DNA of 64,000 nt from Proteromonas lacertae (taxonomy: Eukaryota; Sar; Bigyra; Opalinata; Proteromonadidae): contig NGBS01000304.1 of the NCBI GenBank assembly GCA_002245135.1, positions 124,001 through 188,000 of the forward strand, read 5' to 3'. Each line of letters starts with the position of its first letter. Position 1 is the stretch's first letter. The notes under the pieces were generated by a model. That model was given only the letters and a program-made list of their open reading frames with translations. It was not told the DNA's origin and searched no databases. This document shows positions 60,031 through 64,000 of the stretch, piece by piece. Made by a program: the position numbers and the translations under genes.

Positions 60031-61086
60031 ATGCCATCAAGATCTTTACTCACTAGAAAAGAAGAAAAATTATTTCATTATATCAAAAGGGGTAATTATG
60101 AAAAATTTACGCATTTATTATCGGAAAGACAAAATTTAGATATATTATCAATAGTAAAAAAGTATAATACCTATTTATGGCGTAGACATGGTAATACCTT
60201 ACTGCATTACAGTTGTAAGTATAATTCATCACCAATTCTGCTCTACTTACTTAAAAGAGTTAAAGATATAGATATAAAAAATGATAAAGGTGAAAATGCT
60301 CTTCAAATAGCAACTAAATATAAAAATGTGGAATTATGTAAGATTCTTTTATCCAAAGGGGCAGATTTTCGAATAACAAATAAAGAAGGTAAATGTGCTT
60401 TAGATTATGGATTAGATAAGATTGTTGGTATTTTATTTTTGTATAATTGTTAGATTTATCTCCATATTTACCACATGAAGAAAGTATTGATGAAGAATAC
60501 AATCCTTTTATATATGATAGTGATGAAGAAGGTAATGAAAACTCAGATTGGTTTTTTGAAGAAAATTATGATAGTTATAATACATGTAGAAATAAAAACG
60601 AATTTAAAAGGAAAATATTAACGGAATGGGAAGAAGAAATGAGGAGAATAGAAGAAGAAAAGAGAGAAAGAAAGATAATAGAAAAGATAAAATATAATAA
60701 TGAAAGTAAAGCAATAAATGATACTATGAATATATACAAGAATATACAAAAGAATAATGAAATGAGATGGTTGAAATTCATTAATTCTAGTCCAAAATAT
60801 TTAAGAATAGAGAATATTCCATTTCCTAGAGGTGTATCAAGTGATGAAAAGAATATATTAGGAATAAGTAAGGTAATGAATAGAAAAGAAATAAAGAAAA
60901 TAGTATTTATTGGTTTATTATTTATTTCATTAATAGATATATGAAAATCAAATAAGATGGCATCCTGATAAGTTTGAAAGAAGATTTAATGATTTATTGA
61001 ATGAAGAGAATAGAGAAGAAATAATGAATAAAGTAAAAGAAACTTCACAAATAATAAATAAACTAAAAAGTGATTATTTAAAATAA
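60031..61086 (+). CDS. NFKBIL1: NF-kappa-B inhibitor-like protein 1
   Basis: Three exons (60031-60427, 60454-60902, 60937-61086; introns 26 and 34 nt) code 331 residues. Ankyrin repeats lie at about 45-125 (GNTLLHYSCKYN, GENALQIATKY); an acidic segment and a Lys/Glu/Arg helix starting EFKRKILTEWEEEM follow; then the family's C-terminal module, IENIPFPRG and the RWHPDKF motif with LLNEENREEIMNKV. Human NFKBIL1 (381 residues) has the same order. Despite its name the family is ancient and has been linked to pre-mRNA splicing, which suits this intron-rich genome but is not shown here. Confidence 0.82.
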
Positions 61087-61152
61087 TATTTCCTTTTTTC
61101 TTTTTTTCTGTAAAAACAAAAATAAACAATAATCATGTAATTAAATATAATT

Positions 61153-64000
61153 TTAATCTTTTTTAATTTCATTTTCATGAACTTCTATTTTACTAGATTC
61201 TTCATTGTCTTGTTTTGAAGTTTCATTTTCTTTCTTTGGTTTGTCATCTTCTTTAACTTCTTCATCTTTCTTTGCACTTTCATTTTTATTCTCTTCTTCA
61301 TTTTCTTTCACTTCTTCTTTATTGGAAGTTTCATTATTATCATTTTCTTGCTTTCTATTCTCATCCTCTTTCACCTCTTCCTTCTCTTCTTCTTCTTTCT
61401 TTGGAGTAGTTTCATTTTTATTATCCTCAATTTTAGAATTATCATTCTCATTATCTTTTTCTTTCAGTTTTTCAACAGAATCATTACTATTCTCTTTCAC
61501 TAAATCATTATCTTTTACTACTTCAGATTTTTTATCATTATTATCATCATCATCTTCTTCTTCTTTATCATCATTATCTTTTGGATTAATCTTCTTCAAC
61601 TTCTTTGGAATTGGTTTAATAGGTTTAATAACTACATGTGATGGTTTTTTATTCATATTTTTATTCAGTAACAATAAAACTATTACAACTATCAAAACAA
61701 CACCAACAATCACTCCAACTATTATTCCAAATATTTCACCACCATTTAGTCCATCATTTTCACTGTTATTCTTACTATCACTTTTGTCAAATTTACCTTC
61801 ATTATTATTTTCTAATAACTTATTCTCATTCAATATTTTAATTGCTTCTGAACCAACTTCTATATCTGATACCTTATAAACATCAGTATATGGATTATTG
61901 ATCAATATTTCTTTAAACATATTCTCTTTTAACTTCAATTCAGCTTCTATTGATGATTTTATTTCTTCATTAGAATATATATAAGTATACACTCCAATAA
62001 TATCACTATTGCTACTTTTACTTTGAATATTTCTAAATCTCAAATTATTATTGATGAAATAATTAACATTTGGTGGTTTTGAATCAACAATAACAGTTAA
62101 ATTCTTATCTTTATTTTTATTAATCACTTCATTCACTGTATATAAAATACTTTTATACGTATTTAAATCATTTATATCAAAACTTTTCTTCAAGTTATAA
62201 ATCATTATTGGATAGACAGTTAAAGATACTTTCTCAATATCATTTGTTATTGAAGGAGGAATAAAATCTTCATTTATATCTAAACTTATTCTTTCACAAT
62301 AATTAATAGTTTTATTATCCCATTCACCATAATATTCCTTTTGATTATTATTCTCTATTACTTTCAATATACATTTTCTAGATATATAATATTTGTAATT
62401 CTTTGGACAACTAATGATTGATTCACTATTTACTTCAGTTTCTTCCCATATACCATCTTCTGGACAATTGATTTTGTTGACTGTTATTTCTATCTTTTCT
62501 ATATTACTTTTACCTACTTCATTTATTCCATATATTTCATAAACATGTGATGATAATATTTCTTTTCCTATACCACTAATTATTCCTGTTTTTTCATCAA
62601 ATTCTAATCCATTTGGTAACTTTGTTGGATTAATCACATATTTATCAATTTTGCCACTCACTTTATATGGTTTTATCTCTAAATTAGTAATATTCACATA
62701 TAAATTATAATATTTATCTAAGTATTGAATGGTTGGTATTTTCATTTCACATTTACCCATTACTTCACTAAAAACAGGATTAGAAACATAAGGACAATCT
62801 CTTAACACAGTTCCTTCATAATCATCAGATTTCATATAAACAGAACAATCTAAAATCGATTGAAATCCAATTGCAACACTTTCAAAGCCATCTTCAGTCT
62901 GTTTACAATATAATATATTCACTGTAAACTTCAATTCGATTATATCACTACCAAAACTACCACTAAATGCTTGTATTTTTACTGATTTTGGTTTAGAGGT
63001 TGAACTGTAGGGATTTCCTGATATTTCACCAGTTTCTTCATCCAATTCTAAACCTAATGGTAAACTACCATCAACAATCATGAATTTATCAATTTTAATA
63101 TTTCCATTTTCACTGCTAATGGATGGACTTATTGTTTCAATATCTAAATTACAACCAAATACATATTCTTTAGGATTATAATCAATTATTGGTTTTGGAG
63201 GAATACAATTCTCTTCATTTATATATTCATCCCATTTTGGCTCAATTCCATAACCACATAATCTATAAGCATAACCTTTATAACCACTTTGACATTGTAC
63301 TTTGTATTTTGTTCCTTCATTTACTTCAGGAAATCCTAAAATTGGATCTTCTGGACATTTTGGTTGAATTATTTTGATTGAGAATTTAAATGTCTTTATT
63401 ATATCATCTTTTGCTTCAATTTCTATAACAATTGATGTTGTTTGATTTGTTAATGGATCTATTGTGATTTTAGTTGGATTTCCTGATAATATTCCAGTAT
63501 TACTATCTAAAGAAAGACCATAAGATTTCAAAGATTCACTTTCATGTTTAACAGTAAAAACAGTATGAGTTAATCTTCCTTCAAACTCAGGAATAATCTC
63601 CAAATTATGACCAATATATAAGTTAAATAAAGAAGAATTATATTCAAATTTGATTGGATTAGGGAATCTACAATCATTAACCATATTTTCCCATTGAGGA
63701 GTAATTTTATCATTAGAACATTTTATATATTTATCACCAACTTGACCTTCTATTTCACATCCATAACTTATCTTTTGACCTGCATATTTCTTTGGCAAAT
63801 TATCAGTCGGTAAACAGTAAGGCATTTCTATTTGAATATTCACTTTTGTTGAGATTGAATTGAATGAATAATAGCCATAAACAGTGAATTCTATTATTTC
63901 TTTATTCAAATATTTTTCTGTATCAACTATACCATAGATTGTACCAGTTATTCTATCAAATTTTAATCCATTTATTACTGTTTCAATATTTGGTTGAATA
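61153..64000 (-). CDS. Large type I surface protein with He_PIG Ig-like and Cys-rich modules (5' truncated)
   Basis: The frame is open to the right edge, so the N-terminus lies outside the window; about 949 residues are visible with no intron. The ectodomain alternates putative-Ig (He_PIG) strands of the form LxLDxxTGxISGNP (for example LPLGLELDEETGEISGNP, LPNGLEFDEKTGIISG) with short cysteine modules resembling sushi halves. A membrane-proximal domain follows, then one helix (IIVGVIVGVVLIVVIVLLLL, encoded near 61665-61730) and a ~165-residue tail of Lys, Glu, Asp and Asn. The tail type matches the protein at 3-524. Likely adhesion or cell-coat function. Confidence 0.78.
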   Translation of the reverse strand, partial: IQPNIETVINGLKFDRITGTIYGIVDTEKYLNKEIIEFTVYGYYSFNSISTKVNIQIEMPYCLPTDNLPKKYAGQKISYGCEIEGQVGDKYIKCSNDKITPQWENMVNDCRFPNPIKFEYNSSLFNLYIGHNLEIIPEFEGRLTHTVFTVKHESESLKSYGLSLDSNTGILSGNPTKITIDPLTNQTTSIVIEIEAKDDIIKTFKFSIKIIQPKCPEDPILGFPEVNEGTKYKVQCQSGYKGYAYRLCGYGIEPKWDEYINEENCIPPKPIIDYNPKEYVFGCNLDIETISPSISSENGNIKIDKFMIVDGSLPLGLELDEETGEISGNPYSSTSKPKSVKIQAFSGSFGSDIIELKFTVNILYCKQTEDGFESVAIGFQSILDCSVYMKSDDYEGTVLRDCPYVSNPVFSEVMGKCEMKIPTIQYLDKYYNLYVNITNLEIKPYKVSGKIDKYVINPTKLPNGLEFDEKTGIISGIGKEILSSHVYEIYGINEVGKSNIEKIEITVNKINCPEDGIWEETEVNSESIISCPKNYKYYISRKCILKVIENNNQKEYYGEWDNKTINYCERISLDINEDFIPPSITNDIEKVSLTVYPIMIYNLKKSFDINDLNTYKSILYTVNEVINKNKDKNLTVIVDSKPPNVNYFINNNLRFRNIQSKSSNSDIIGVYTYIYSNEEIKSSIEAELKLKENMFKEILINNPYTDVYKVSDIEVGSEAIKILNENKLLENNNEGKFDKSDSKNNSENDGLNGGEIFGIIVGVIVGVVLIVVIVLLLLNKNMNKKPSHVVIKPIKPIPKKLKKINPKDNDDKEEEDDDDNNDKKSEVVKDNDLVKENSNDSVEKLKEKDNENDNSKIEDNKNETTPKKEEEEKEEVKEDENRKQENDNNETSNKEEVKENEEENKNESAKKDEEVKEDDKPKKENETSKQDNEESSKIEVHENEIKKD

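Noticed and set aside
1-64000. Transposons or insertion sequences
   Set aside because: No transposase, reverse transcriptase, integrase or terminal inverted repeat was recognised on either strand.

Overview
The window is nuclear DNA from a unicellular eukaryote. It is AT-rich and gene-dense. All three stop codons are used as stops, so the standard genetic code fits, and many genes have very short introns, mostly 22-45 nt, with GTAT..ATAG ends. I cannot name the lineage. One gene (16396-17051) looks like DRC12, a subunit of the motile-cilium nexin-dynein regulatory complex, so the organism or a recent ancestor is probably flagellated. Asparagine runs from (AAT)n, a P2X receptor, a three-repeat MYB and animal-like MOCOS, TMEM39 and NFKBIL1 proteins are also present.

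Layout, left to right. 1-524: cytoplasmic tail of a surface protein. 635-2433 (-): TFIIH p62/Tfb1, eight exons. 2524-2896: doubtful small membrane ORF. 3056-4166 (-): biotin-protein ligase. 4286-5410 (-): TMEM39 family. 5530-7303 (-): MOCOS-type NifS-like enzyme with a signal peptide. 7683-8369 and 9011-9679 (+): paired TPR co-chaperone-like genes. 9828-11236 (-): R1R2R3 MYB. 11497-12748 (-): unknown. 12926-16182 (-): ARM/IQ/coiled-coil/WW-like protein. 16396-17051 (-): DRC12-like. 17152-19806 (+): eIF3a. 19893-20798 (-): leucine-rich repeat protein. 21162-22036 (+): HSD17B14-like SDR. 22190-23138 (-): RPF2. 23228-27141 (+): VPS16 with an N-terminal DPF/acidic extension and a C-terminal tail of nine NPF motifs. 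27290-30888 (+): tandem lidless Hsp70 paralogues. 30909-53958 (-): one giant coiled-coil gene. 54204-55176 (-): TKL-like kinase. 55275-56756 (+): P2X receptor. 57469-59860 (+): GPI-anchor-type surface protein. 60031-61086 (+): NFKBIL1. 61153-64000 (-): large Ig-like surface protein, truncated by the window edge.

The centrepiece is the 23-kb giant gene. Its N-terminal exon, unique coiled coil, 28 near-identical 342-bp units in a higher-order array, three tandem ~2.5-kb units and a C-terminal eight-cysteine FYVE-like zinc finger read as one protein of roughly 7,650 residues once scattered homopolymer indels are discounted. It resembles an oversized EEA1-type endosomal tether. VPS16 (HOPS/CORVET core) sits nearby and carries endocytic DPF and NPF motifs not part of the usual family, and the P2X receptor is of a family that works on contractile vacuoles in Dictyostelium. 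A shared endolysosomal theme is my inference and is not proved by proximity. The P2X gene also contains what looks like a U12-type AT-AC intron, and the TFIIH gene a GC-AG intron.

Spliced structures were worked out by hand from reading frame and family similarity; no alignment or transcript data were available.
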